Positions 10,222 through 22,207 of a DNA stretch of 64,000 nt are shown here, piece by piece (the stretch's first letter is position 1; each line of letters begins with the position of its first letter). The DNA lies in contig JARUPY010000083.1 of assembly GCA_029817715.1 (NCBI GenBank), forward strand, positions 3,906,001 to 3,970,000, in the 5' to 3' direction. The notes beneath the pieces were generated by a model, which was not told where the DNA came from, ran no database searches, and worked only from the letters and a program-made list of their open reading frames with translations. This DNA is from Melastoma dodecandrum. Lineage: Eukaryota; Streptophyta; Magnoliopsida; Myrtales; Melastomataceae. The translations under genes were made by a program, and so were the position numbers.

Positions 10222-10649
10222 GAGGGGCGGGTTTCCAAAACTCGCTCCTGGGGGGCAGGGGGGACTGGCCAAAGGTTGGGGGGACAGGGAGGGACTGGGG
10301 GAGTGTCTTAATCGTTGAAGGGGGGACGGGGGAGACGGAAGGGGACGATGCGGGTCAAAACGAGAGAGGGGGGACGAGGGGGATAGGGGGGACGGGGGTT
10401 TTGCCCGTTGAAGGGACGCGTTTTGAAACCGCGCCCCTTGTACATATAGGCTTTTTTTCCTTATTCACCCATGAAACGGTGCTGCGTAAGGGGCGGGTTT
10501 TGCGCCCCTCACTCGGGCACACGGAAGGCGCGTTTTAAAACCGTGCCAGAACACATCCCATCAACGGTAAAACTGTATTTTATAAAATTAAGATCTATTT
10601 CATAAATTTTTTTTAAAATTAATCGTATTCATATTTAAGTACAAAACTC
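10222..10649 (-). repeat. Right terminal inverted repeat of the MULE
   Basis: Inverted counterpart of 2345-2740. It contains several runs of four or more G on the plus strand (10251-10390) and ends GTACAAAACTC at 10639-10649, the inverse of the left terminus. It is followed by the possible degenerate target duplication 10650-10659. Confidence 0.85.
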
Positions 10650-11418
10650 CTCGAACGCCTGTCGTAGTTCCTCTCGCCACGTCTCCTCTTCTTACCAGGG
10701 GGACTCTGTAATAACCCCACCGCCGCGAGTGCCGTGAACGAGTAACGCATTTCTTTTTCGCCGATTGCTGTTAAAAGTGTGTTTGTGGTGGTGCCGTTGG
10801 TTTCTGTGCAAAATCCAGTCACCTTCCGTCAACATCAATCCCATCAGTATCAATCAATTCAGACTGTGTGTTTTCTTTCTGAAGTATAATCAGGTTAGCG
10901 CTTTGGGTATGGATCATGCTTCTGCTTCCGTTCCGATCAATCTCCCCCAGCGGCCTTCCTTCTTCCTGGTATATGCTTTTGGCATATCTGGGGTAGATGC
11001 CTTTTTTAGGAAGAGGTGCAGGAGGAAGAGGTATCCCCCTATTTGTGTTGGGGTTTTGCGCCCCCCCTCCTCCATGCCCTCAAAGCTCGTTCCTTTCCCC
11101 CATTTGCCCCCTCTCTTTTTCTTGGTTGTGTTTTTGGGGATTTTCTTTTTCCGTCGTAGTTTCGTTTTTTAGGGTTCGCCGGGCGTTCCCTGTTTTTTAA
11201 ATGTAAATGTAAATGTGCATCTTGAGGTTGAGACATCCTCCTCCTCTTCTTCTTTGTTTGATTGGCGAGCCTGAGCTTTTTGATGATTGGATTTTCCCCT
11301 ATTTTGTGCTCGTTGTATTGGATTGACTCGATCTCTGGTTTTTTATTGTTGGAAATATGTAAACTAGGGCTTTCCTAGAGGTGATGATAAGTTTCGATTT
11401 TCAGTTAGGGATTACTTC
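10650..11418 (+). promoter_or_regulatory. Upstream region and leader of the lipase gene
   Basis: Pyrimidine-rich stretches (about 11050-11160) and several short open frames, including an upstream ATG at 10910, precede the chosen lipase start. The region could hold a long leader or a leader intron. No TATA box is convincing. Nothing else was recognised. Confidence 0.35.
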
Positions 11419-14380
11419 ATGGCAACTACTATGGCCACTGCAGCTGGCGCGGCTGCTTTGTTGTACTACACTTTGAGTCGCAAGATTCAGGGGAGTGATC
11501 CCCACGATGACGAAATGGATGGGGATGCCACCAGCGCCGTTCATGATCACGTTGGTGTAGAGCGGGTCTCGAGTAGGCCCTTCCAAGCTCCAGCTACGTG
11601 GCTGGAGACAATATCTACATTGTCGGAGACTTTGAGGTTTATGTATTCGGAGACGCTCGGGAAGTGGCCTATTGCGGACTTGGCCTTCGGGATTAACTTT
11701 CTCCTTAAGAGGCAGGTAATGCGTCGTATTAAGCTCTGTGCATCATTGACTATGGAAAATGTCTTGATTGTGGTTACAAGCCATCGGTTTTTCATCTCAG
11801 TCAGCTTATCTGACCTCTTTCTTTTAAGGTAGGCTGCTTACTGTAGTGAGCACAGCCATCATCCTTTGCTTGGATTGGATTATGTGGCTTTGTCTGCAAA
11901 GTTGATTCTTTCCCTTAGTAGAATGGTCACTTTCTTTGCAGGGAATCTTACGGGTTTGCGATGTCTTTGGTGGTGAAGACTGTGTGCAGGTTACTAATCG
12001 GGACATGATTCCCGAGCTTAGATACCTTATGAAACTGTTGACTCTTTGTTGGTACTTCTCCAAGAAGAGCTTTCCTGTATTCCTAAAGGAAAACGGCTAC
12101 TCAGAAGAAAATGTTCTCTTGCATCAACCTAAGCCAGGGGTAAGATGCCCTGTTCCATTGCATCTCTTGTCCTCTACCCTGTCCTGAGGCCGGCATCTTT
12201 ATACAGACTTTTTCTCATCAGAGTACTTATTATCCAGATATTAAAGCCAGCCTTCACCATTCTGGTTGACCACGATGATAAACGTATTATCTTATTGATT
12301 CGCGGAACCCATAGTATAAAGGATACCCTTACCGCGGTGACTGGGGCTGTAGTACCTTTTCACCACACGGTTGTGCGAGAGGGTGGAGTCAGCAAAGTCG
12401 TCCTAGGGCACGCACATTGTGGCATGGTCGCAGCTGCTAGATGGATTGCCAAGCTTTCAAAGCCTTGTCTTCTAAAAGCACTTGAGGAGGATCCAGATTA
12501 CAAAATCCATGTAAGAGTTATAGTGACTCAGCTATTGGCTATTAAAAATTTAATTTCGTACTTTTGCTTTTAGTACGATGATTGCTTGGGTTGATTTGCT
12601 TTCCTCTATGGTCACATAGATAATGGGACATTCTTTGGGTGGCGGCACGGCAGCCCTGGTCACTTTCATATTACGTGAGCAGAAGGAATTGTCCCGAGCG
12701 ACTTGTTATACATTCGCTTCAGGTTTCTCTTTTAACTTCATGTTAAACTCTCTTACAAAATTATGGTTCCCAATTTGGCTAAATCCTTTGAAGCAAATTG
12801 GCTGCTTCCTTATGATGTTCTGTTTTGATGTCTGAAGATTCTTTTGTTGTTAATCTAGCTCTTATTTTGCTGCTTTGTATTTTTGGGTATTATTTATGCA
12901 GCTGCTTGTATGACGTGGGAATTGGCGGAGTCGGGGAATGACTTCATCACTTCCATTATAAATGGAGCTGATATAGTGCCTACTTTCTCTGCTGCCTCTA
13001 TGGATGATTTACGTGCCGAGGTATTTATTTATTTGTAACCCCGTAATAATCTTGCGCGTGTATGTATTGTAGATAAATGTTAACCACTAATGAGGATGAC
13101 GCATTTCATGTCTTATTTGTTCGACTCTCTTTCTGCATTGCATTTGCTTCGGTCCAGCAAAACCCAGTTTGAATGTTCTAATTTTTAAGGTCACCTCATC
13201 TGCTTGGATCAATGACTTGCGTAATCAAATTGAATGCACCCGAATCCTCAGCACCGTCTATCGCTCTGCATCAGCACTGGGTTCTCGTCTTCCATCGATT
13301 GCTACGACTAAAGCAACAGTTGCTGGAGCTGGAGCTATTCTACGTCCGGTTTCCAGTGGAACACAGGTAATATGTCTATCGTTTTAGTTTGGTTGTGTGG
13401 TCTCTTCGGACCCATTCACCCCGGCTTATTTAGGCATATTGATTACAGCTTCAGTGATAATTCTGGCATTTTGTGTTCTTTGTTTCCTCCTTAATAAGGT
13501 GGTGATGAGGCGAGCCCAGAGTATGGCTCAAGCCGCCTGGACACGTCCTACCATCCGTCTTTCATCATGGTCGTGCATAGGCCCTCGTCGACGCAACGCA
13601 GTCAACAATACAAGCCCAAAGGACAAAAATGAAACAGAATGTTCTACGTCCAATAAGACTGTTGATGAGCCTCTGCTCACTTTTGAGGAGGATGCTGCTG
13701 GCCGGATGAGAATCGAAACCGTTGAACGAATGGATTGGAGATCAGATACTCAAGTCTCTTATTCTGAAGATATTTGTGTAGAATCTGACGAGAACTACCC
13801 TGGGGAAGATGGCTGCGACGACCTGAACAGTCCTGGCCAGTCCGAGAGTAGAATGACTGAAGTAGAGTTGTGGCACCAACTTGAGAATGAGCTCTATAAC
13901 AGAACAGATGGTGAAGGGTTGAACTTGGCAAAGGAGATCAGAGAAGAAGAGGAAGCCGCTTCAATGGCAGAGGTGGGAGTGCAGGAAGAGGTTGACAGTT
14001 CACATTCAGAGAAGAAGGAAGTGCACAGGTTTTTTCCTCCAGGGAGGACCTTGCACTTGGTCACTCTGCCACGTGACTCTGAGAGCGACTCCCCATCGGC
14101 ACTGGACGACGGGATCGACCCTCGGGTGGGGATGTTACATCCTCCGAGCTTGGATTCCCCGACTCTAGGGGACATCGGGGAGGACGGGCCGAGGGTGGGT
14201 TTGTTCCACACCCCAAGGTCATTGTACAGCAAGATCAGGTTGTCCCAAACCATGATCAGGGACCACTTCATGCCCATCTACAGGAGACAGATCGACAGGG
14301 TGATTAAGGAACTGGAGAGGGAGGACAACGACGACGACGAAGACTACTCAGCAGAATCGTCCTCCTCTGCGGCCTCATAG
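11419..14380 (+). CDS. Class-3 lipase with mono-/diacylglycerol lipase N-terminal domain
   Basis: Predicted sn1-specific diacylglycerol lipase-type alpha/beta hydrolase, 682 residues. Exons: 11419-11715, 11942-12139, 12238-12510, 12620-12722, 12902-13020, 13190-13366 and 13499-14380; all junctions keep frame. The N-terminus (MATTMATAAGAAALLYYTLS) is a hydrophobic membrane-anchor-like segment. The core carries ILLIRGTHSIKDTLTAVTGA, the cap HCGMVAAARWIAKLS, the nucleophile elbow GHSLGGGTAA (catalytic Ser) and DFITSIINGADIVPTFSAAS with a candidate Asp. The last exon encodes an acidic, low-complexity tail and a basic helix (MPIYRRQIDRVIKEL) ending in an E/D/S run. Architecture matches the plant family of Arabidopsis AT3G14075 (from memory). 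The start is the first ATG of the conserved N-terminus. No lesion seen. Confidence 0.92.
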
Positions 14381-16298
14381 TTTACGAGGAACAAGCACGC
14401 TTTTGCAGCGTTTGGCCTGACTTTGTCTTTGTGGCTAACTGAAAATTGAGTTTGTAAATTGGTTTTGGTAATAGTTTGTTAGTAGGTACAGTTAAAAGCA
14501 AAACACAATTTAAATTTGCTCCGTGGCTTTTTCAAAATCCGGTTTACAAAATTTAAATTTCATATTTCGAAATCCAACTTCATGGAGGGATATCATGAAC
14601 TCTACGTTAAAAAACCCGATTTACGTAAAAAAGAAGTTTGTGAAGCCGGGCTATTGATCATGTCAGAAGAAACTCGAAAATCGATTTTCATGAGCCTAAC
14701 TTATCAATTATACGGTGTATCTATTTTTTTCGATTTATCCGTTATTTAAAACCCTTCGTATCTATATTTGTACTTTCGCCGATCCACACACCAACGATAA
14801 CCTACGAGGCAGCAGCAGCTTACCTGGCTTTAACTCCGTTACCTCCCCCGTTGTACCCTCAACTCCCGTCTGTCTTCTTCACCTTTATTGCCCCCAAAAT
14901 TTAATTTTCCCCGTTACATCCCCACCCTCTCCCACAGCTTGTGTCAGGACGGGGAGGCTGGTCGGCATGGAGGAGGCGATGGTGAGGCATGCGAGCTTCT
15001 GCATGAAGTTCAAGTCCCAGGAGGAGCCGCCTTAGGATCCCACCATTCACTAGATATCCGCCACGAGGCAGCTCCTGAGGAGGACCCTGGAGTCGCGGTC
15101 GACCCCAAGCAGTCCTATGAGGACGGATGCAGGGGTGGTGGGACCGGCATTGGTGCAGTCTGAGAGCTGTTTCCAGAGCCTGGCCAGGGAGGGCGGAAAC
15201 GAACAAAGGCGGGAAGTGGGCACAACTTGCACATCCATGATGATGTTGGGATAACACCACACCATTGATTGGGAAGGGAATATGTTGTTCTGCTAAAATG
15301 TGCGAAGCTAAACATTAAAAACTTTTCGAAGTACCGTTGTTATATCTGGCCGTTAACAACAAGCTCACTGTTGTAAAAAGAAGAAATTCTCTATTTTGAA
15401 CATTGAATCTATTTAGAATAATGAATTTTAATTTCTTCTTGCTAAAAAATGATAAATTTTAAAATATTCGGCTAAACAGATAAGAAGACATGTGTAAAAA
15501 GATAAGATGTGCAAGGAGTTAATTGAGGTTGTGTGCTCGAGCATTATTACAGTACTGTTCTTTTCCGTCTCTCTTGACTCTGATATTAAAGTTATGCACC
15601 AGTCAATGGAGTTGTACAGCAGCCAACAATATCCTCAAAGCTCGAACTGTTAAAAGAAAGCGTGACATACTATATATTTTCATTTTCAACGACCTTAACT
15701 GCGAGGTTTAAACATGTAAAAACATTGCATCGCATCTAATCCGTATCATCGTCCAGATGCCTTTGGGGTCAAGAAAGAAGCAGACTCGCCGTTGAATACT
15801 GCCCTTTTCCCCGTCCCTTTTTATCCCTCGAATCTCTCTATCCGGTACCTGGAGCCCAAGAAAGACCGATGAAGAAGCCATCAACAAAAAAGAGTTCTTC
15901 GCATGGCGGAAGAATTGTTTTTCCCTTTTTAGGTTCGGGACTCGGGGGGAATCCGGAGGGCATCCCCGTCATTTCACAAACAAGAACATGGGGGGGTGGC
16001 CCAAATTCCTCCTCCCAATCTAAAACTATAAATTAAATTAAACCCTCCAAAAATAGCACACATCCCCACAAACCTCTCAAACCCTAAATCCTCATCACCG
16101 CAAACCCCCACCCCCACCCCCCAGCAAAATACCTGAATCCCCCACAACCAGCGAATTCACTGTTACTCCGGCGATCCTTTGCTCGCTCGATCGATTCCTT
16201 TTTTTTTTGTTTGTTTTGCATGTGTATGATCATATCCCCAAGGGTGGGTGGTGGTAATAAATCGGCGGCTGTAATAAAAAAGATAACAAAAACCCAAT
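14381..16298. other. Intergenic region between lipase and exportin-T
   Basis: Lipase 3' flank, AT-rich DNA and, near 16000-16298, the C-rich leader of the exportin gene. A GC-rich island at about 14935-15260 has open frames on both strands, but none matches a family I recognise. It may be a decayed gene fragment. Confidence 0.35.
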
Positions 16299-19200
16299 AT
16301 GGATGACCTCGAGAAGGCAATCCTGGTCAGTTTCGATGAGTCGGGCGCCGTCGATCCCGTCTTCAAGTCCCAAGCCGTCGCCTTTTGTCAACAAATTAGG
16401 GACTCCCCAGCGATCTCCGGAGTATGCGTCGAGAAGTTGCGTTTTTCCGGCATCGTCCAGGTCCAGTTCTGGTGCCTGCAGACCTTGCAGGAAGTGATTA
16501 GGGATAAGTACTCTGGGTTTAGTTCTGAGGAGAGGGAGTTCGTCCGGAAGTCTGTGTTCTCGATCACGTGCCGGGAGGACGAGAGCGGGGGCGTCTTGTG
16601 CGGCCCTGCTTTCATTAGGAATAAATTGGCGCAAGTCGTGGTCACTTTGATCTTTTTCGAGTACCCGGTGATTTGGCCTACAGTATTCTTTGATTTCTTG
16701 CAGCATTTGAGTAAGGGGGCTGCAGTGATCGATATGTTCTGCAGGGTGTTGAATGCGCTGGATGATGAGCTGATTAGTTTGGACTACCCAAGGAACCCGG
16801 AGGAGGTCATGGTTGCCGGGAGGGTTAAGGATGCGATGAGGCAACAATGTGTGCCTCAGATGGTGAGGGCGTGGTATGATATTGTGTCGGCATATCGGAG
16901 TTCGGATCCCGAAATGTGTTGTGCTGTTCTGGAGACAATGAGGAGGTATACCTCGTGGATTGAGATAGGTTTGATAGCTAATGACGTGTTCATGCCCCTG
17001 CTGTTCGAATTGATTTTGGTCAAGGGTTCCTCAGATCAACCCCGTGGGGCTGCAGCTGGTTGTGTTTTGGCCGTGGCGTGTAAAAGGATGGACCCAAAGT
17101 CGAAGCTATCCCTTTTGAAGAGTCTTCAAATAAGCCGGGTGTTCGCATTAGTAGGTGATGATACTGACTCTGAGTTGCTCTCGAGGATTGCTGCATTACT
17201 CACTGGCTATGCGGTGGAGGCTTTGGAGTGTTACAAAAGGCTGAATTCCGAGGAGGCAAAGCAATCTGCTTTTAACCTTCTAGATGAAGTGTTGCCCTCT
17301 GTTTTCTATGTGACCCAAAACTGCGAGATTGAGACGACCTTCAGCATTGTGCAGTTCTTTGGGGACTATGTTTCTACCTTGAAGAGCCTTGTCCCGTTGT
17401 CAGAGAAGCATGCACATCATCTGAGTCAAATTTTGGAGCTAATACGTAACCAGATTTGTTACGATCCTTTATATCGTAATAATCTGGACACGCTGGACAA
17501 GATTGGACAGGAGGAGGAAGACAGAATGACAGACTTTAGAAAGGATTTTTTCGTGTTGTTCCAAAATGTTGGACGTGTAGCACCAGATGTTACCCAGTTG
17601 TTTATCAGAAACTCATTGGGATCTGCTGTCACCTCCTCATCAGATAGGAATATTGAAGAAGTGGAAGCTGCTCTTTCACTTCTATATGCTTTTGGTGAGC
17701 CTTTAGGCGAGGGGGCTTTGAGAAGTGGGAGTGGACATTTAAGCGAGTTGGTGCCTATGCTTTTGGCTACAAAGTTCCCTTGTCATTCAAATAGATTGGT
17801 GGCCCTTGTTTATTTGGATACATTGTCAAGATATTCCAAATTTGTTCAGGAGAACACGCAGTACATCCCCCTGCTGCTTGCGGCCTTCCTCGATGAAAGA
17901 GGTATACATCATCCCAATGTAAATGTCAGGCGAAGGGCGAGTTACCTTTTCATGAGAGTGGTAAAATTGCTGAAATCAAGTCTTGTGCCATTTATAGAGA
18001 CTATTTTGCAGGTAGTACAACGAGTCCTGTTTCATATGTACCTCTTGCACCCTGTAAAATGAGGCAAAGATGTCCAACTTGGTCATACCTCTGAATTTCC
18101 CTTTCCATTTGACTTTTGTAGAGTCTACAAGATACAGTGGTTCAGCTGACCAACATGCATTATTCCTCTAAAGCCGTACCTGGACCAGAAGACAATAGTC
18201 ACATTTTTGAGGTATTGTCACGATCCCTTTTTGTTATTGCTCATTCTTGATATGCAGCCACATCATTATTCTGTAAGTTTGGACGAAATCAATTTCCCTA
18301 ACAGCATTTTCTTCAGGCGATTGGCTTGTTGATTGGCATGGAAGATGTACCGCTGGAAAAGCAGTCAAGTTATCTGTCATCACTGCTCACTCCTCTTTGT
18401 CAGCAGGTCAATTAAAATTTCCTTCTGCTAACCCTCTCCAAATATGAGGCTCTCTGAATGTGTTGTACTGTCATGCAGATAGAAGGACTGCTGGTGAATT
18501 CAAAATTAGATGAGGATCCATCAAAAGTTGCAGCCATACAACAAATTATTATGGCAATCAATGCCGTGAGTAAGGTCTTGTCAATGCCCGTAACCTCTTA
18601 TTATTATTGCCCTACTCGCTGTCTATTTAGTCGATCCTTTAAAAAACGTCTTATAACTTAACTTGATTTGCTAATTTGCCAATGGTTGCAATGTTCCTCA
18701 TTATTGCTGTGGCCTGTAGCCGAGTTCTTTTTAGACAGCTGAAAGTTTAAATGTATGAACTGCAGGGCTTTAATGAGCGTCTTGTCACGGCTAGTCGTCC
18801 TACAATCGGTCTGATGTTCAAAAAGGTGAACTATAGAAACTGCTGATCTCCAAATTGTTCAAGAAGTGCTTTCGTGATATTGACACCTTATCCTTTTCTT
18901 CTGTCCTCTCAGACATTAGATGTTCTCTTGCAAATTCTTGTTGCATACCCTAAGATAGAACCATTGCGGACCAAGGTAAAGTAACATATAAGAAGAAATG
19001 TCTTTCTTTATCGCTTTTACCGACTAACAACGGCATCCCTTTGTTTGCTAAACGGGTCAAATGTGATTCTTAGGTGATGTCGTTTATTCACCGCATGGTG
19101 GATACTCTTGGAGTATCTGTCTTTCCCTTTCTTCCAAAGGCACTGGAGCAGTTGCTTTCTGAGATCGAGGTGTGTATGAGCTCTTCAGATTTTTGAAAGT

Positions 19201-20840
19201 CCAGAATTTGATGTGTATGTATTTACTTGATAGTTGATGGTGGACTATCAGTACCAGTTGATTTGTGAAATGCATTTACATTGAGTCGCTGTGTAATGAC
19301 TGAAGTGAATCAAGTCCTCCATATGATTTATTAATTGTGACAAGCGGCGTTCTCTTTCATGCAGCCAAAAGAGATGGCAAGTTTTCTTCTGTTACTTAAC
19401 CAAATCATTTGCAAGTTTAATACATTGGCACATGATATATTGGAGGAAGTATTCCCTGCCATTGCTGGACGAATTTTAAGTGTCATTCCTAGCAATGCGA
19501 TTGCATCAGGGCCCACAATAAACAGTGAGGTGAATGGACTTATAAACTGAAACCCCTTATAAATACTTGCATTATTGACTAATTGTTTTGTGCTTCCCCT
19601 GTTTAACTCTGGATGCTTTTCTTCCTCAGGAAATTCGGGAGCTGCAAGAGCTACAGCAGACGCTATATACTTTTCTCTATGATATTGCTACACATGGCCT
19701 CTCGTCAGTGTTTCTTTCCCCCAAAAGTCGACGATACTTGGATCAGTTGATGCAGTTGTTGCTTTACACGGCTTGCAATCACAACGACATTCTTGTGAGG
19801 AAGGTACGGCGTTACACCTTCCAGCACATCTATTTACTAAGATTTACTGGTTATGGCGATATTATTTTTTTGCTCATCGGTCAATATTGTTGGCGGTATT
19901 CCCATAACAACATGCACCTACTATTCGGGAGAATTGCCTGAATGGCATTCAAAAGGTGATTGGTTGTATTGATCTTATCATCCAAAGAAAGTGTAAAGTG
20001 TTTTCCCACATTTGTAGATTGCACTCATTGGGGAGAAAGCAGCTAGAGGGTTCATGACTTGACTCTTCCCGTTGTTTTTTCTTTTATAGGCATGTGTACA
20101 AATTTTTATCAGATTAATCAAGGATTGGTGTAACAGTCCAGCCGAAGAAAAGGTTTCTTTGTTTTCGCTTCTGATTGTATGTCTTCTGTCCTTGCAAGTT
20201 ATGTTTGTCACTCCTAGTTGTTCTAAATCCCAATTGTTGTTGGAACTTTCAGGTCCCTGGCTTCCAGAAGTTCATTATAGAGGTCTTTGCGATGAACTGT
20301 TGCTTGTATAGTGTTCTCGACAAGTCATTTGAATTCCGTGATGCGAATTCCGTAAGCAATGTTGTTTCCCCTTTGTTGGTTAAAAAGACCATAATACATC
20401 TGCTATTTGCTTGCCTGCTGATTGACACTGAATATCACTGATCTACGTTTTTGTGGCCAGCTTATTTTGTTTGGAGAAATTGTGTTGGCTCAGAAAGTCA
20501 TGTACGAGAAGTTTGGGGACGATTTTCTCCTCTACTTCCTGTCGAAAGGTTTTCCATCCGTACACTGCCCCCAGCATCTAGTGGAACAATATTGCGAGAA
20601 GCTGCAGGTGCCAGACATTTTAATGTGTTTTTCCAATCGAAAACAGTCTATATGATCCTAACCTCCTGCTTACAAAATCAATCTTGCCCATCGTTCTTGT
20701 GAAAGTGTTTCCTCTTGCTCATTGTTTGTCCTTCTTGGCCATTGCCGCAGGGTGGTGACATAAAGTCTTTGAAGTTGTCGTACCGCTCTCTTATCGAAAG
20801 CTTAAGACTACAACAGAATGGTGCCCTCGTGTTCAGATAG
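16299..20840 (+). CDS. PSD: Exportin-T / PAUSED (tRNA exportin, importin-beta family)
   Basis: Nuclear export receptor for mature tRNAs; a RanGTP-binding HEAT-repeat protein at the nuclear pore. The 981-residue model is close to the length of Arabidopsis PAUSED. Thirteen exons: 16299-18011, 18122-18211, 18317-18406, 18479-18574, 18766-18825, 18913-18975, 19074-19169, 19365-19529, 19630-19803, 20090-20152, 20253-20351, 20461-20607 and 20751-20840. Every junction is GT-AG and in phase. Hallmarks: start MDDLEKAILVSFDESGAVDP, VQVQFWCLQTLQEVIRDKY (exportin N-domain), MFCRVLNALDDELISLDYPR, MRQQCVPQMVRAWYD, RRYTSWIEIGLIANDVF and the end SLRLQQNGALVFR. The large first exon holds nearly 60% of the protein. 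No lesion seen; likely functional and single-copy, as is usual for this gene. Confidence 0.97.
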
Positions 20841-22207
20841 CATGTCCTACCGGAATTGTTTCCTGTGGTTTTCCTCAGATTTTTCCCCCACACGATCAGC
20901 ACCTTCAAATTCATAGAATTCTTTCAAATGGTGAGATTCTATTCTTGGAGTCGAGATCCTATAATGCCTTTATGACGAACCAGGTGACCGTTACTCTTTT
21001 TGCAGAATCTAGTTGTATATACCATTCTTGAGCGGCTTTTGCCCTGTACCAGGTAGTTACTGATTCTCCCCAACTTTGTCCAATATCATCTATCTTGCGC
21101 ACATGGTTAGTAAGACCCAGTGTCTCTTTTTGGCTGTAACAGTTTGTACATTCCCCTGAGGGCGATACCCAATGAGGTTGTAGTTATCAAGTTTTGTGCC
21201 CGGCAGCGGTGTTCCTTCGGTTGGGAGTGAGGGAAAGGTCTGATCGAGGTCTGATCGTTCTCCCCGTTGTTTGCGTTGTGGTTCTTTATTTTCTTGTTAT
21301 TTAGGCAAAATTCTTTTCGGGTTTTGTACATTCCATGCTTAGTGCGTTTTCCTCTCAAAAAATGATTTGAAGTTCTCTTCCGAGGATGTGTCGCCGGAAA
21401 ACCCAATCGCACAGTTGAATCTCTCCATTAAGACAGATGCTCAAGTATAACGACGACTGGATCCTCTCACTTTTCTATTTTTCCCCTCACAGACGACACC
21501 CCTAGTTATTACTGATAGTTAATTTCTCCTAATTATCCAATTGTTCTCGATTCCTTCACATCTTCCACCTTCGTCCTCTTTCTTCAGCTCTTAGACCCGA
21601 CCCTCAAAGCCTGCTGTCCTCTCGTCCAAGATCTTGTTGGCCCCTCTTCTTCCTGCGCTTTTGTTGTGGCCCATTTTCTCTCTTTCTCCATGTAACAGGA
21701 TGGCCAGATTCAATGCTGTCGTGTAAACGATAAAAGCCATGGACCCGCCAGGGGTTGGGGGTGGGGGGAGTGGCTCATTTCCTGGTGAACCTTCCACGTG
21801 TTCGAGTCCCCAGTCCCCGGCCGCGGTCCACGGGGCAAGTGTTTCCAGATCTCCAATTCCTGATCACGGATGTCCTTTCCCCACCAGTAGGCAAGGCCGC
21901 GACACAAGCGTCGTGGTCCGGGGGGACAAACCAAGATCCTCATGAACACATCTGCTTGCCTTCGATGTAGACGTGGACGGTAGGTGGCATGTTACGACCA
22001 CGTTTCGAATTGGGCGAGCTGTGTCCCCTCTGCAAAAGCATGCTGAATTGGGTCTCCTCTTCGGATTGAATTCCCCATCCTGGCCCTTAACAATCATTCA
22101 CGTCATGCTACGATCGTCCATCATATATATATATATATGTTTGAAGTCGTATATTCCATAAACGCTGTCATTCCAGCATGTGCACCCCTTGCCACGGTCT
22201 TTTTTCG
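20841..22207. other. Exportin 3' flank and RSH upstream region
   Basis: 3' UTR and flank of exportin-T, then about 700 bp upstream of the RSH-like gene. Short open frames on both strands around 21590-21970 resemble no known protein. A TATATATATATG stretch lies at about 22127-22140, some 70 bases before the RSH start codon. Confidence 0.35.

Larger units (their letters stand above)
2345..10649. mobile_element. Mutator-like element (MULE) with long TIRs, transposase and PMD gene
   Basis: An 8.3-kb element bounded by long terminal inverted repeats (left about 2345-2740, right about 10222-10649). The outermost 11 bases, GAGTTTTGTAC, are identical at both ends in inverted orientation. Inside lie two minus-strand genes: a MuDR-type transposase (about 6930-9592) and a plant-mobile-domain gene (2959-6689). 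Flanking 10-mers CTCAAATCCC and CTCGAACGCC agree at 7 of 10 positions and may be an aged target duplication; MULEs usually make 8-11 bp duplications. A 1,732-bp solo LTR is nested inside, so the original element was about 6.6 kb. Both genes carry frame breaks, so the copy is probably no longer autonomous. Confidence 0.85.

Noticed and set aside
9869..10311. Pro/Ser- and Gly/Arg-rich open frames near the right TIR
   Set aside because: Products of a simple tandem repeat read on either strand; no start context or homology.
10910..11172. Upstream ATG and open frame before the lipase
   Set aside because: The peptide lacks homology and is followed by an in-frame stop before the conserved lipase N-terminus; treated as leader sequence.
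14901..15260. GC-rich open frames on both strands, possible small gene
   Set aside because: No recognised family, no splice-supported model and no signal or domain. Noted only as a possible decayed fragment.
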